Virus record (IMG/VR): IMGVR_UViG_3300040801_003099
Coordinates: 1 to 29,521 of that record
Reading direction: 5' to 3' (one strand)
Length of the DNA: 29,521 nt
DNA from: a virus
The first letter of the stretch is position 1. Each line of letters begins with the position of its first letter. Positions 28,895 to 29,521 of this stretch are shown here, piece by piece. Under the pieces are notes generated by a model. It saw nothing but the letters and a program-made list of their open reading frames with translations, ran no database searches and was not told the DNA's origin. The position numbers and the translations under genes were made by a program.

Positions 28895-28919
28895 AATGGT
28901 GTTAAAGATTGGAGAAAGT

Positions 28920-29162
28920 ATGATTCAAGTTGACACCGCTGCCGGCATTGAACTTGCAGGCATGGCATTTAATGGCGTTTGGAGCCTATTCACGTCACCC
29001 GCTATTCCCCTTGGCGCGTGGTTTGCAAGTAGTTGGTGGCTTCTACTATCGACCAAGAAAGACCCGTCTAAGGATTGGATTGCAGGTGCTAAGTTCTTTT
29101 TAAGCGGCTTAGTCCTAGGCATTGCTATTCTAGTTGATTTAATTCGATGGTCACAGATGTAA
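28920..29162 (+). CDS. Small two-span membrane protein
   Basis: The ATG at 28920 has GGAG six bases upstream; the longer frame starts inside the terminator. The product is 80 residues with hydrophobic segments at about 22-43 and 56-76 and a charged loop (STKKDPSKD). Its transcription must pass the array 3 terminator or start very close. A terminator follows its stop. Function unknown. Confidence 0.75.
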   Translation: MIQVDTAAGIELAGMAFNGVWSLFTSPAIPLGAWFASSWWLLLSTKKDPSKDWIAGAKFFLSGLVLGIAILVDLIRWSQM

Positions 29163-29187
29163 AAAATAACCTCAACAGATATTGATT

Positions 29188-29211
29188 AACCCCGTCCTGT
29201 ACGGGGTTTTT
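29188..29211 (+). terminator. Rho-independent terminator
   Basis: AACCCCGT pairs perfectly with ACGGGGTT around CCTGT, followed by five T. Confidence 0.9.
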
Positions 29212-29226
29212 GTTGAATAGATAGTG

Positions 29227-29282
29227 TGTCAACACATTTTTAACATAAAGTGTTGACAAGTAGCACGCTAGCTTGCTATAGT
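29227..29282 (+). promoter_or_regulatory. Promoter with a 9-base inverted repeat and GCTAGC box
   Basis: TTGACA (29253-29258), an 18-base spacer and TATAGT (29277-29282, extended by TGC) form a strong promoter. TGTCAACAC (29227-29235) and GTGTTGACA (29250-29258) are a perfect inverted repeat whose right arm covers the -35. GCTAGC in the spacer matches the GemA-unit promoter. A stem-loop leader (TAAGCA with TGCTTA, about 29291-29320) follows before the ATG at 29336. Confidence 0.8.
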
Positions 29283-29335
29283 TGTCGACATAAGCAAGCG
29301 GCTTCCCCTGCTGCCTGCTTAGATTGGAGAACGCA

Positions 29336-29521
29336 ATGTCAACTTCCATTAAAACCCCTCGCAGCAAACAAGCCTTCCGTGAGATGGTTAGCAACCTCGC
29401 ACCTTTTGAGTCCATCAACTGGCAGCACCACGATGATTGGTATGGCGTCATCGACGTGACGCTAAAAGTTGAGTACAAATTTGGTTCGGCGCGTGCTGTG
29501 ATTACGTTGCGCTACAGCAGC
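29336..29521 (+). CDS. Hypothetical protein, 3' end cut by window edge
   Basis: The ATG at 29336 has GGAGA six bases upstream, and 62 codons are open to the right edge. The visible part has a basic start, a helix and a beta-like segment (WYGVIDVTLKVEYKFG). The family is not recognised. It is under the strong promoter at 29253-29282, which shares a box with the GemA-unit promoter. Confidence 0.7.
   Translation, partial: MSTSIKTPRSKQAFREMVSNLAPFESINWQHHDDWYGVIDVTLKVEYKFGSARAVITLRYSS

Noticed and set aside
1-29521. tRNA, rRNA or insertion sequence
   Set aside because: I saw no cloverleaf, rRNA segment, transposase or terminal inverted repeat pair.

Overview
The window is a double-stranded DNA phage genome segment, most likely a temperate phage or phage-plasmid of a bacterium that uses ordinary Shine-Dalgarno sites and sigma70-type promoters. 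Base composition looks close to balanced. I cannot assign the host. The most host-informative trait is the hexamer CTCGAG, which I count about 84 times in 29.5 kb against about 7 expected by chance. This resembles the highly iterated palindromes known from cyanobacteria.

Layout. (1) 1-1275, minus strand: three overlapping hypothetical genes, the first cut by the window edge, divergent from a small XRE-type regulator (1386-1664). (2) 1938-4411, minus: a chain of small unknown genes, several probably membrane proteins. (3) 4320-18317, minus: the virion operon. In transcription order it holds a zinc ribbon protein, an unknown gene, small and large terminase, a portal-MuF fusion, an HK97-type protease carrying a 2H phosphoesterase domain, the major capsid protein, head-tail connectors, the tail tube, small tail genes and a tail chaperone pair joined by a -1 frameshift at T TTT TTC. 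No tape measure gene follows the chaperones. (4) 18457-22356: control and early genes with divergent promoters, four small regulators, a GemA-like protein and a possible single-strand binding protein. (5) 22426-29521, plus: a ParA-like ATPase with a ribbon-helix-helix partner, small membrane proteins, an FtsK/SpoIIIE translocase, a large disordered protein, an HNH nuclease and conserved unknowns.

The partition pair, several repressors with palindromic operators, and the absence of a visible integrase or transposase suggest a lysogen kept as a plasmid, with virion genes on one strand and maintenance or transfer genes on the other.

The most unusual structure lies in the gaps of region 5. Three arrays of about 75-90 bases (27438-27512, 28626-28719, 28771-28864) have GG recurring with a strict 5-base period (NNGGN). 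They share end sequences, and each is followed directly by a hairpin, two of which are clear intrinsic terminators. They are not coding and not CRISPR. They may be RNA elements read by a ring-shaped RNA-binding protein, two-layer G-quadruplex arrays, or polar DNA signals for the translocase.
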